This document shows, one piece after another, positions 24,545 to 33,007 of a stretch of DNA of 64,000 nucleotides. This DNA is from Streptomyces sp. CC0208. GTDB lineage: Bacteria; Actinomycetota; Actinomycetes; Streptomycetales; Streptomycetaceae. The stretch is from contig NZ_CP031969.1 of the NCBI RefSeq assembly GCF_003443735.1, forward strand, positions 7,502,001 through 7,566,000, in the 5' to 3' direction. The translations under genes were made by a program, and so were the position numbers. The notes beneath the pieces are model-generated. The model searched no databases. It saw nothing but the letters and a program-made list of their open reading frames with translations, and had not been told where the DNA came from. The stretch's first letter is position 1. Each line of letters starts with the position of its first letter.

Positions 24545-25342
24545 CTGGGGGCGCTCCTAGGTACTGCTCAGCTCGGGTGCGGCCGCCTGTCCGACGGCGG
24601 GACCAGCGTAAGCGGAGAGTGACGTTCGGGCCCGCGGTGCAGGGCTGCGGGGGCGTCAAACTTCCGTTAAGACTCGGCCTGGGGCGTCGGAGACGAGGGA
24701 TGGCCCAGTTGAGGGGGCTGCCTCTTCCCGGTTCGCACTGCGCGGGTGGGTCAGTCGAGGCGGACACGCAGCGTCATGTCGGGGGCGAGAGCAGCGAGGG
24801 TTCCGCCCCGGAGCCGAGGTGTGGTGGGCAGCGACTTCGGCCGCGTCCGGTGAACTCGCCGTCTTGCCGATCGACACCTGACGAGGTGATCCAGCCGGGC
24901 ATGCCCGACGATGACTCGATCCGCTTCGTAATGTTCGCCAGTGTTAGCGAATGTTTCGGCACCTCAGGGGGTCAGGCGGATGCGGGGCGCGACGACACGG
25001 CCGTAGGAGGCTACCCCCGTCCTCATGCACGGTGGACCGGTCCGTACGGAGTGGCTGTCCGGCGGGGCGGCCCATCCGCCCCCGCATCGCGCGGGAGGAT
25101 CGCCGGCTCCCGAGTTCCGGGCCGGGGCGCCGGGTCCGGCCCCGCCGTGCCCCCACCCGTTGTGTGACCGTCACGCGGTCTCGACGCCTCGGCGCCCGCC
25201 GTCGGGGGGAGCCGTGCGGGGCGCCCCGGATCGCGGTCGCGGGGCGGGTGCTCGCGCGGCGAGCGGTCTCCCGTTCCCCGACGCGAGGCCCGCCGGGGCG
25301 AGTTGGCCGGGCAATCCCCGAACATTCCCCGTGCACAGGGGG
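24545..25342. other. intergenic region, nothing recognised
   Basis: About 800 bp of GC-rich DNA between two divergent genes. Reading frames here lack ribosome-binding sites and family signatures. It must hold the promoter of the permease gene, but no convincing hexamer pair was found. Confidence 0.5.
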
Positions 25343-25372
25343 TTGCCACCGTTTAGTAGCTGTCTCTAGGGT
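25343..25372 (+). promoter_or_regulatory. promoter of the sugar ABC transporter-xylanase operon
   Basis: TTGCCA (25343-25348) and TAGGGT (25367-25372) with an 18-bp spacer, predicting a start near 25379. The two operator copies directly downstream overlap the first transcribed bases. Confidence 0.65.
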
Positions 25373-25381
25373 GCGGCAGCA

Positions 25382-25415
25382 GCGAAGCTTTCTGGATCTA
25401 CTCCGAAACTTTCGG
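25382..25415. promoter_or_regulatory. tandem LacI-type operators
   Basis: CCGAAACTTTCGG (25403-25415) is a perfect inverted repeat around a central C. An imperfect copy, GCGAAGCTTTCTG (25382-25394), is centred exactly 21 bp upstream, two helical turns away. Placement over the predicted transcription start suits repression, most simply by the LacI-family gene at 30107-31144. Confidence 0.7.
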
Positions 25416-25464
25416 ATCTCAGGACGGACAAGGACGGCTCCGTCCCGTACCCAAGGAGCGCATC

Positions 25465-26760
25465 ATGGGCGACCCGGCACTGTCCCGCCGTGGTTTTCTG
25501 GCGGCGTCCGCCGCGGCCGGTCTGGGCATGACGGCACTGACCGGTTGTGGCGGCGACTCGGACGGAGGTTCGTCCGACGGGACGACCACGGTGGAGTGGT
25601 GGAACATCTCCACCACCGAGCCGGCGAAGAGTGTCTGGGCGAGCCTCGCCAAGAAGTTCGAGGCACAGAATCCCAAGGTCAAGATAAAGATCGTCCAGCT
25701 GGAGAACGACGCCTACAAGTCGAAGATGACGGCGCTGACCGCCTCCGGGAAGCTCCCCGACATCTTCCACACCTGGGGCGGCGGCGTTCTCAAGCAGCAG
25801 GTAGACGCAGGCCTCGTCGAGGATCTGACCGACCGGACCAAGCCGTGGGCCGACGGTCTGCTGAAGGTCACCAAGGAGCCGTACATCTACGACGGCAAGG
25901 TCTACGGCATTCCGTTCGACATGGGCATGATCGGCTTCTGGTACAACAAGAAGCTCTTCCAGCAGGCCGGCGTCAGCGAACCGCCCAGCACCTGGGGCGG
26001 ATTCCTCGAGGCCGTGAGCAAGTTGAAGGCGAAGAACATCACGCCCATCGCCCTCGCCGGCAAGGAGAAGTGGCCGGGGATGTACTACTGGGCCTACCTC
26101 GCGATGCGCACCGCGGGCATCGACGCGCTTCAGAAGGCCAGCGAGGACAAGGACTTCACCGGCGCCGGGTTCGTCGAGGCCGGCCGGCACCTCAAGCAGC
26201 TCGTGGACCTCCAGCCCTTCCAGAAGGGGTTCCTCAACGCGGCCTACTCCACCCCGACCGGCCAGGCGGCCGCCGTGGGCAACGGCAAGGCGGCCATGGA
26301 ACTCATGGGTCAGTGGGCCCCGTCCGTGGAGGCCGACGCCGGCAAGGGCCTCGGCAACGACCTCGGGTTCTTCCCGTTCCCCGCGGTCGAGGGCGGCAAG
26401 GGCGCCATCACCGAGGTGTTCGGCGGCGGCGGCGGACACGCCCTGCGCCGGGGCGCACCGCAGGCGGCGGTCGACTTCCTGAAGTTCTGGGCCTCCGAGG
26501 CCACCGAGCTGGAACTGGTCAAGAAGACCAGCGTCCTTCCCGTGCTCCCGAACGCGGAGAAGGCCATGACCGACCCCAACCTCAGGCTCGTACAGGCGCA
26601 GTTGAAGTCCGCCACCGGTTTCCAGCTGTACCTGGACCAGGCGTACGCCCCCGCCGTCGGCCAGGAGGTCAACGACAGCGTGGCCGCCCTGATCGCCGGC
26701 TCCAAGTCTCCCGAGCAGGTCGCCCAGTCGATCACGCAGACCGCGAAGGAAGAGCAGTAG
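25465..26760 (+). CDS. ABC transporter sugar-binding lipoprotein
   Basis: Extracellular solute-binding protein of 431 residues (family 1). The signal sequence carries a twin-arginine motif (SRRGFLAA) and a lipobox LTGC with Cys28, so it is probably a Tat-exported lipoprotein. The mature part contains VEWWNISTTEP, IPFDMGMIGFWYNKKLF and GAITEVFGGGGGHALRRG, typical of oligosaccharide binders. ATG at 25465 has AAGGAG upstream. It is first in an operon with two permeases and a xylanase, so xylo-oligosaccharide is the likely ligand (inference). No ATP-binding subunit is encoded here; Streptomyces commonly share MsiK for that. Confidence 0.92.
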   Translation: MGDPALSRRGFLAASAAAGLGMTALTGCGGDSDGGSSDGTTTVEWWNISTTEPAKSVWASLAKKFEAQNPKVKIKIVQLENDAYKSKMTALTASGKLPDIFHTWGGGVLKQQVDAGLVEDLTDRTKPWADGLLKVTKEPYIYDGKVYGIPFDMGMIGFWYNKKLFQQAGVSEPPSTWGGFLEAVSKLKAKNITPIALAGKEKWPGMYYWAYLAMRTAGIDALQKASEDKDFTGAGFVEAGRHLKQLVDLQPFQKGFLNAAYSTPTGQAAAVGNGKAAMELMGQWAPSVEADAGKGLGNDLGFFPFPAVEGGKGAITEVFGGGGGHALRRGAPQAAVDFLKFWASEATELELVKKTSVLPVLPNAEKAMTDPNLRLVQAQLKSATGFQLYLDQAYAPAVGQEVNDSVAALIAGSKSPEQVAQSITQTAKEEQ

Positions 26761-26766
26761 CCCGCG

Positions 26767-27765
26767 ATGACCTCCACGTTCCTCGCAGACAAGCGGAGCG
26801 GTCCGGGCACCGATCTCCCGCCCCCGGAATCGGTCAGGGCCCGGGGGCGGGGCCGTCGGCGCGCACTGCACTGGCTGACCGCGGTGGGCTTCCAACTGCC
26901 CGCGCTGGTGCTGTTCATCGGCATGGTCCTGCTGCCGATGCTGTTCGCGCTGTACGCCGCCTTCTTCCGTTGGGGCGGCTTCGGCATGCCCTCCGACTAC
27001 GTCGGCACCGACAACTTCACCGACCTCTTCGACAACCCGATCTTCCTCGGCGACCTGTGGCGCTGCCTGGTCCTGGTCCTGCTCTCCCTTGTGCTCCAGC
27101 TTCCGTTCGCGCTCGCCATGGCGGTCCTGCTCAACCAGAAGCTCCGCGGCCGGGCCGTCTACCGGATGCTGTTCTTCGCGCCCTACGTCCTGTCCGAGGC
27201 GATCACGGGTGTGCTGTTCAGCATGGTCTTCGCCCCGGACGACGGACTCGCCGACCATGTCCTGGGCGCGGTCGGACTCGACGGCCTGGGCGGGCTGTGG
27301 TTCGCCGACCCGTCGTATGTCATGGCGACGCTCTTCCTCGTCATGACCTGGAAGTACTTCGGCTTCCACATGATGCTCTACCTGGCCGGACTCCAGTCCA
27401 TCCCACGGGAGTTGACCGAGGCGGCGCTCATCGACGGCGCCGGTGCCTGGCAGCGGTTCCGCAACGTCACCTTGCCGCTGCTCGCGCCCACCCTGCGCAT
27501 CAGCGTCTTCCTGTCCGTCATCGGAGCGATCCAGCTCTTCGACCTGGTCTGGGTGATCACCCAGGGCGGGCCCGACCACCACTCCGAGACGATGGCCGTG
27601 ACCATGTTCCAGTACGGCTTCAAGCGCTACCAGGTCGGCTACGCCAGCGCGATCAGCGTGGTCATGTTCGGTATCTGCCTCGTCTTCGCCCTCGCCTACC
27701 AGCGGTTCGTGCTCCGCCGCGACCTAGAAGGGGCCACCACGACGATGAGGGGAGACGGCAAGTGA
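26767..27765 (+). CDS. ABC sugar transporter permease, MalF-like
   Basis: Membrane protein of 332 residues with about six membrane segments starting near residue 38 (VGFQLPALVLFIGMVLLPML) and the EAA loop ELTEAALIDGAGAWQRFRNV, followed by LPLLAPTLR, which contacts the ATPase. It begins 6 bp after the binding-protein stop, and its own stop overlaps the next start (GTGA). It pairs with the following gene to form the transmembrane channel for the sugar bound by the lipoprotein. Confidence 0.92.
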   Translation: MTSTFLADKRSGPGTDLPPPESVRARGRGRRRALHWLTAVGFQLPALVLFIGMVLLPMLFALYAAFFRWGGFGMPSDYVGTDNFTDLFDNPIFLGDLWRCLVLVLLSLVLQLPFALAMAVLLNQKLRGRAVYRMLFFAPYVLSEAITGVLFSMVFAPDDGLADHVLGAVGLDGLGGLWFADPSYVMATLFLVMTWKYFGFHMMLYLAGLQSIPRELTEAALIDGAGAWQRFRNVTLPLLAPTLRISVFLSVIGAIQLFDLVWVITQGGPDHHSETMAVTMFQYGFKRYQVGYASAISVVMFGICLVFALAYQRFVLRRDLEGATTTMRGDGK

Positions 27766-28595
27766 CGCGCCGTACAGAGGGTGTGCGCACCCTGCCGCTG
27801 CATGTGATCCTCGTCGTCGTCGGCGCGGTGATGATCGTGCCGCTCGTGTATGCCGCCCTGTCCGGGTTCAAGTCCACCGACGAGCTCTCCAGCAATCCCT
27901 TCGGCCTGCCGAAGCACTGGCTGACCAGCAACTACACCGACATCCTCGGCGGCGGCGACTTCTGGCGGCTGCTCGGCAGCAGCACCCTGATCGCGGTCGG
28001 TACGACGGTGCTGGTGGTCGCCCTGTCCGCACTCGCCGCGTTCTCCTTCGCCCGGTTCGCCTTCCGCGGCCGGGAGGCGCTGTTCACGCTCTTCACGATG
28101 GGGCTGATGTTCCCCTTCGCGGTGGCGGTGCTCCCGCTGTTCCTGCTGCTGCGCTACCTGGGGCTGCTGGACAACCCGCTGGGCGTGATCCTGCCGCAGG
28201 CCGCCTTCGGACTGCCGATGACGATCATCATCCTGCGGGCCTTCTTCCGGGAGATCCCCGGGGAGCTGGAGGAGGCTGCCACCCTCGACGGGTGCAGCTC
28301 CTTCGGGTTCTTCTGGCGGGTGCTGCTGCCCATGGCACGGCCCGCGCTCGGCACGGTCTCGGTGCTCGCCGTCGTCACCAGCTGGAACAACTTCATGCTG
28401 CCGCTGCTGGTGTTCACCGACAACACGTGGTGGACGCTGCCCATCGGGGTGCAGCAGTTCCAGGGCCAGTACTCCGCGGAGTACGCCCGTGTCTTCGCCT
28501 ATCTCGTCCTGGCGATGGTGCCCGCCCTCGCCTTCTACTCGGTCGCCGAGCGCCAGCTGGTCGGCGGCCTCACCGCCGGTGCCACGAAGGGCTGA
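27762..28595 (+). CDS. ABC sugar transporter permease, MalG-like
   Basis: Membrane protein of 277 residues with six predicted membrane segments and the EAA loop EIPGELEEAATLDGCSSFGF, then RVLLPMARPAL. GTG at 27762 is set by the 4-nt overlap with the upstream permease stop; the same frame stays open far upstream, but that part has no family similarity. It ends 60 bp before the xylanase gene and belongs to the same operon. Confidence 0.92.
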   Translation: MTRRTEGVRTLPLHVILVVVGAVMIVPLVYAALSGFKSTDELSSNPFGLPKHWLTSNYTDILGGGDFWRLLGSSTLIAVGTTVLVVALSALAAFSFARFAFRGREALFTLFTMGLMFPFAVAVLPLFLLLRYLGLLDNPLGVILPQAAFGLPMTIIILRAFFREIPGELEEAATLDGCSSFGFFWRVLLPMARPALGTVSVLAVVTSWNNFMLPLLVFTDNTWWTLPIGVQQFQGQYSAEYARVFAYLVLAMVPALAFYSVAERQLVGGLTAGATKG

Positions 28596-28655
28596 CGGCG
28601 GCATCTCGAAAAGTACGGCTCACCCACCCCGCACCCGCACGTGAGGAGTCGCCCC

Positions 28656-29693
28656 ATGCGCAAAAACCGTCTGAGACTCGTCGGAGTCCTGGCCGCGGCC
28701 CTGGTGGTCACCGGCCTCGGCGCACCCGCCCAGGCCCACGGGAAGCCGGTCACGCTGGCCGACCTCGCCCACCGCCACGGCCGTTACTTCGGCAGCGCGA
28801 CCGACAACCCCGAGCTCGTCGACGAGCCGTACAAGAAGCTCCTCGGCAGCGAGTTCGACCAGATCACGCCGGGCAACGGCATGAAGTGGTACGCCACCGA
28901 ACCCGAGCAGGGGGTCTTCGACTGGACCAACGGCGACGAGATCGTGAACCTCGCCCGGGCGAACCACCAGAAGGTGCGCGGTCACACCCTCGTGTGGCAC
29001 AGCCAGTTGCCCGACTGGATCACCTCGCGCGAGTGGACGGCGGACGAGCTGAGGCCCGTACTGAAGAAGCACATCCAGACCGAGGTACGGCACTACCGGG
29101 GCAAGGTGTTCGCCTGGGACGTCGTCAACGAGGCCTTCAACGAGGACGGCACCTACCGCGAGTCCGTCTTCTACAAGACCCTCGGCCCCGGCTACATCGC
29201 CGACGCCCTGCGCTGGGCCCGCCAGGCCGACCCCAAGGTCAAGCTCTACCTCAACGACTACAACATCGAGGGGATCGGGGCGAAGAGCGACGCCTACTAC
29301 AACCTGGCCAAAGAGCTGAAGGCGAAGGGCGTTCCGCTCGACGGCATCGGTCTCCAGACCCATCTCGCGCTCCAGTACGGCTATCCGACCACACTGGAGG
29401 ACAACCTCCGCCGCTTCGCCAAGCTCGGCCTCGACACCGCGCTCACCGAGGTCGACATCCGGATGATCCTGCCCGCGACCGAGGAGAAGCTGGCCCAACA
29501 GGCCCAGTGGTACGCCGACTTGACCGACGCGTGCCTCGCGGTGCGGCGGTGTGTCGGCATCACGGTCTGGGACTACACCGACAAGTACTCCTGGATCCCG
29601 GCGTTCTTCGAGGGCCAGGGGGCCGCGCTGCCCTGGGACGAGCAGTTCCAGCCGAAGCCGGCGTACTACGCGATCCGGGCCGCGCTGAAGTAG
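28656..29693 (+). CDS. secreted GH10 endo-1,4-beta-xylanase
   Basis: Secreted enzyme of 345 residues that cuts the xylan backbone. A signal peptide ends near residue 28 (GLGAPAQA). The rest is a GH10 barrel: ITPGNGMKWYATEP, VRGHTLVWHSQLPDW, acid/base Glu159 in WDVVNEAFNEDG and nucleophile Glu265 in ALTEVDIRM. There is no carbohydrate-binding module. ATG at 28656 (MRKNRLRLVG) is preferred over the GTG at 28641, since GAGGAG lies between them. Being last in the transporter operon, it can feed xylo-oligosaccharides to the upstream ABC importer. Confidence 0.94.
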   Translation: MRKNRLRLVGVLAAALVVTGLGAPAQAHGKPVTLADLAHRHGRYFGSATDNPELVDEPYKKLLGSEFDQITPGNGMKWYATEPEQGVFDWTNGDEIVNLARANHQKVRGHTLVWHSQLPDWITSREWTADELRPVLKKHIQTEVRHYRGKVFAWDVVNEAFNEDGTYRESVFYKTLGPGYIADALRWARQADPKVKLYLNDYNIEGIGAKSDAYYNLAKELKAKGVPLDGIGLQTHLALQYGYPTTLEDNLRRFAKLGLDTALTEVDIRMILPATEEKLAQQAQWYADLTDACLAVRRCVGITVWDYTDKYSWIPAFFEGQGAALPWDEQFQPKPAYYAIRAALK

Positions 29694-30106
29694 GGGGCGG
29701 GGAGAGGGGCCTGGGCGGCCGCGGCGGAGTCACGTTGTCCTGCCGGGGCCGCCGGGTTGGCTTGACCGGCGGTCCTGAGAGACGGGGTGGGAATCCTGGC
29801 CGTGCCGGTCGGTCGGCCGGGGGGCGCCGAATACGGGGGAGCGGGCGCACCGGGTCGGGCCGCCCGCGCCAGGCGGGCAGTGCCTCCACGGCGTTCTGTT
29901 CCGGGGCCGGTCGGGCTGGTGTGGGAGGCGTCCGCTCGGGCCCTGCGGCAACCGGGGGCCCCGTTTGACGGTTGCCCCCCACTAAGGCGCGCGCGGCAGC
30001 TCGGCTGGGCCCGGCGAGACGGAACCCCCCTCCCGCCCGGGGGGAGAGGCGGACGACTCCCAGGTCCACCCGACCAGACCCAATTCGGTGGTAGCGCCCT
30101 GATTCG
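29694..30106. other. convergent intergenic region, nothing recognised
   Basis: About 410 bp between the xylanase stop and the LacI stop. It is very GC-rich, with no supported gene and no clear terminator hairpin. Confidence 0.5.
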
Positions 30107-31144
30107 TCAGACCCCGGCAGGTGGTGCGGTGCTCGATCGGATCACCAGTTCCGTTCCGAGTTCCACGCGCGGGGAGTCCGGGCGTTGGTTGCGGGCCAGT
30201 TCGAGGACGGTGCGGACGGCCAGCTTGCCCATGTCGGCGAGGGGCTGGCGGACGGTCGTCAGCGGCGGAGCCGACCAGCGGACCTCCGGAAGGTCGTCGA
30301 AACCCACCAGGCTCATGTCCTCCGGCACCCTCAGCCCACGCCTGCGCAGCGCCTCGATCGCGCCGAGGGCCATCTGGTCGCTGGCCGCGAACACGGCGGT
30401 CGGCGGCTCGGGCAGGTCGAGGAGCTTCTCGCAGCCCGCGAAGCCGGACTCCGGGTGGAAGTCGCCGGGCACGACCAGAGCCTCGTCGAAGGTGAGCCCG
30501 GCGCCTTCGAGGGCGGCGCGGTAGCCGTCGAGGCGGGCCCGCGAGCAGAGCAGCCGCGGCGGCCCGGCGATCAGGCCGATCCTGCGATGCCCGAGGGACA
30601 GCAGGTGTTCGGTGGCGGCGAGCCCTCCCGCCCAGTTGGCCGCCCCGATGGTGGGGGCGTCCAGCGCGGGGGAGCCGGCCGGGTCGACGACCACCAACGG
30701 GACGCCGAGCACGCGCAGTTCGTCGTGGAGGACCATGTCAAGCGCCGAGGTGACCAGGATGACCCCGTCGGAGGCGCGGGCCCGCAGGTTGCGCATCCAC
30801 TCGCGTGCGTCGCCGGAGCGGCCGTGGATCGCGGAGACCACGGTGCCGACGCCCTCCGTGTGGGCGACCTCCTCGACACCACGGATGATTTCCACGGCCC
30901 AGGGGCTGTCGAGGTCGTTGAAGACCAGGTCGAGCAGGGCGGCGCGGGTGCCGGGGGCCGCGGGGCGCTTGCGGTAGCCGTACTGCTGGAGCAGTTCCTC
31001 GACCCGCGCGCGGGTGTGCGGGGACACGTCCGACCGGCCGTTGACCACGCGGGAAACCGTCGGCACCGAGACCCCGGCCTGCCGGGCGATCTCCGTGATG
31101 GTGACTCTGCCCCGGGGCACGGCGTCGGCCTCGCCTGCTGTCAC
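30107..31144 (-). CDS. LacI-family transcriptional regulator
   Basis: Repressor of 345 residues with the LacI helix-turn-helix at the N-terminus (VTITEIARQAGVSVPTVSRV, then NGRSDVSPHTRARV) and a sugar-binding periplasmic-protein-like core (LGHRRIGLIAGPPRL, PTAVFAASDQMALGAIEALR, VGFDDLPEVRWSAPPLTTV). GTG at 31144 is chosen because GGAGGTGG ends 5 bp upstream; the longer frame adds 30 residues without similarity. It lies convergent to the xylanase operon, and operator-like repeats are found in front of both that operon and this gene. Confidence 0.93.
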   Translation of the reverse strand: MTAGEADAVPRGRVTITEIARQAGVSVPTVSRVVNGRSDVSPHTRARVEELLQQYGYRKRPAAPGTRAALLDLVFNDLDSPWAVEIIRGVEEVAHTEGVGTVVSAIHGRSGDAREWMRNLRARASDGVILVTSALDMVLHDELRVLGVPLVVVDPAGSPALDAPTIGAANWAGGLAATEHLLSLGHRRIGLIAGPPRLLCSRARLDGYRAALEGAGLTFDEALVVPGDFHPESGFAGCEKLLDLPEPPTAVFAASDQMALGAIEALRRRGLRVPEDMSLVGFDDLPEVRWSAPPLTTVRQPLADMGKLAVRTVLELARNQRPDSPRVELGTELVIRSSTAPPAGV

Positions 31145-31183
31145 TTGCCCACCTCCGCGTCGGAGCCTCGAGAACGTCGGGCT

Positions 31184-31211
31184 CGAAACTTCCAGGAGTC
31201 TTCCGGAAACG
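31184..31211. promoter_or_regulatory. possible autoregulatory operator half-sites of the lacI gene
   Basis: CGAAACTTCC and TTCCGGAAACG lie 40-67 bp upstream of the regulator start and resemble the CCGAAACTTTCGG operators before the ABC operon. The match is partial. Confidence 0.35.
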
Positions 31212-31341
31212 TGGGCCCATACACAAGGCGTCACAGGGAGTGATCGCCGATGGACATGCGTCGGGGCCGGTGCGCAGACAGTCGCTGCGAGCCGGCCCCT
31301 CGAGGTCCCCGGGCGGTACGGCGGCCGCCGCCCGGTCGTGC

Positions 31342-31569
31342 TCAGGCGGCGGTGGCTGCCGCGACTGGGCGGTGCGGGGCGATGACCCGACCGTCGGGCA
31401 GGAGCTCACCGGTGTCCTCGAAGAGCAGAACGCCGTTGCACAGCAGGCTCCAGCCCTGTTCCGGGTGGTGCGCCACGAGGCGGGCGGATTCCCGGTCGGC
31501 GGAGTCGGCGGTGGGACACGGTGGCTGGTGCTGGCACATTGGTGGGATCTTTCGCTGTGTTGTGGTCAT
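31342..31569 (-). CDS. small DUF5999-type protein
   Basis: Small protein of 75 residues, or 65 from the ATG at 31539. The conserved block CQHQPPCPTADSADRESARL, followed by VAHHPEQGWSLLCNGVLLFEDTG-type sequence, marks it as the actinomycete family DUF5999. The CxHxxxC arrangement and further His/Cys residues suggest metal binding, but no function is known. The ATG at 31569 has GGGGGA 6 bp upstream; the inner ATG at 31539 matches the usual family start but has no ribosome-binding site. Confidence 0.75.
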   Translation of the reverse strand: MTTTQRKIPPMCQHQPPCPTADSADRESARLVAHHPEQGWSLLCNGVLLFEDTGELLPDGRVIAPHRPVAAATAA

Positions 31570-31917
31570 GACGTCCCCCGTTGCGATAACTCAGTCGGAA
31601 CCCAGTGTTGCCCTACGGGCGTCAATCCGCAGGGATTTCGCATCACCACTTCTTCACAGGTTGGAGACGCATCACCCGGTCGGACGGTTCAGCCCAACTG
31701 CACTGTCCCTTCGGGTGGTTCGAGGGGGCCGGAAAGGGCTAGCCCACCTGGAGCCGGTCCCGCAATCGGCTCGTCCGAGCAATTGCCTGCTCGTACGAGC
31801 AAATGGCTTCCGGGTGATCCCTGGGGATTGCGTAACGACCTTAATGGCGCACGAAACGGAGTCGTACCCCGCTACCCGGAATTCGGGGCGCGGGGTACGA
31901 GCATGGCGGGCGGGGTG
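31570..31917. other. intergenic region with two palindromes
   Basis: About 350 bp upstream of the DUF5999 gene without a supported gene. GGCTCGTCCGAGCA (31768-31781) and TGCTCGTACGAGCA (31788-31801, a perfect 14-bp palindrome) lie 20 bp apart and look like paired operators for an unknown regulator. Confidence 0.5.
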
Positions 31918-32484
31918 TCAGGCGGGTGAGCCGAGCAGCGGGGCCGGAGTCACCCGATGGGTCAGTACCGGCAGCAGTTCGGCGGCCCGGTGCGGGCGGT
32001 GCGCGGCGATACCGGGCGGGGCCGGTGCCAGCGGGACGAGCAGGTCGGTGGCGGCGAGGCGGCCCGTGCCGGCGTCCGCCGCGCAGTCGCCGTGCAGCCA
32101 CAGCGCGAGCATGTACAGACCCGGAATCGACAGCAGGCGCGGCTGGTAGGGCTGCTGCATCACCTCGGCCTGGCGCAGCGCGCGCTCGGTGGACGCGATG
32201 TAGGGCCCCTCGAAGAAGTGCGAGAACGCCCAGCCGTCCGGGGTCAGCATGGTCTCGGCCGCGGCCACCGAGCGTTCGCCGCAGCGGATCAGGAACCGCC
32301 ATCCGGCCAGCCTCGTGCCGGTTCCGTCCAGGATGTGCACGGGCAGCGGGAGCTCGGGTGTGACGGGTCCCTGCGCGCGCAACAGGGAAGGAGTCCGGGC
32401 CTCGCGGACCGCGGTGGGCGAGGCGAGTGCGGTGAGGACGGAGCGAAGTGCTGGTGCGGGAGCCGGAGGGACATGCAGCGGCAT
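31918..32484 (-). CDS. conserved hypothetical protein
   Basis: Protein of 188 residues that I do not recognise. It has no signal peptide or clear membrane segment. The central part, LPVHILDGTGTRLAGWRF to GLYMLALWLHGD (about 46-131), looks like a folded domain, while both ends are rich in Ala and Pro. ATG at 32484 is preceded by GAGAGGCG. It is transcribed divergently from the glutamate-cysteine-ligase-like gene, with a 523-bp gap. Confidence 0.7.
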   Translation of the reverse strand: MPLHVPPAPAPALRSVLTALASPTAVREARTPSLLRAQGPVTPELPLPVHILDGTGTRLAGWRFLIRCGERSVAAAETMLTPDGWAFSHFFEGPYIASTERALRQAEVMQQPYQPRLLSIPGLYMLALWLHGDCAADAGTGRLAATDLLVPLAPAPPGIAAHRPHRAAELLPVLTHRVTPAPLLGSPA

Positions 32485-33007
32485 GGTGGGTCGCCTCTCA
32501 TTCGACAGGCACGGTGGCGCGAGGGCGGGGGCGGACGACGCTGTCAGCTCAAGGGGTCAGAGAGGCGGGGGCCGGGGTCCGGTGACGCAGGTGCGGGTGA
32601 GGCTGCCGGACGTCACCTGACGGCAGGATCCAGGACCGCGGGTGCCAACCCTCTGCCTTGTTCGCGGAGTTTATACGACGTGTGTTCAGTCGATGTTTCG
32701 TCTAGCCGGTTCCGCTGTATCGGGCAAGGACTCATTCGGTCGGCGATACGCGGGAATCATCCCGATACCGCGGCTACTTCGCGCCGGTGACCTCGGGGAA
32801 TGTTCGGGAAGCGGTCGGCCAATTCTCGTCGGCGTTTTTCACGAGTTCTTCGGGGCACTCGAAACTGCTGGCAGCCCCATGCCGAGTGAATGTGCCACCG
32901 GTCACATCCGACAGCGTAGCGGGTTCGGGGCCGCGCCGGGACGTTATCGATCGTTCCGGCTGGGCATTATCCCACCTGACGCATGACGCAACGAGGAGGG
33001 ACCCTTC
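32485..33007. other. divergent intergenic region
   Basis: About 520 bp of lower GC content than its surroundings, between divergent genes, so it must carry both promoters. A CATTAT at 32965-32970 could be the -10 of the rightward gene. CGGGA/TCCCG forms a small hairpin near 32750-32763. No gene is supported. Confidence 0.4.

Noticed and set aside
25366..27582. Long leftward frame antisense to the ABC operon
   Set aside because: It is antisense to two genes with complete family motifs and itself has none.
24951..27761. Very long rightward frame running into the MalG-like permease
   Set aside because: Only 27762-28595 shows family motifs. The upstream part overlaps the binding protein and MalF-like genes in another frame and is Arg/Gly/Pro-rich, as expected for a shadow.
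29694..30106. Small rightward or leftward genes between the xylanase and lacI
   Set aside because: No ribosome-binding sites or conserved motifs, and strong Arg/Pro/Gly composition bias.
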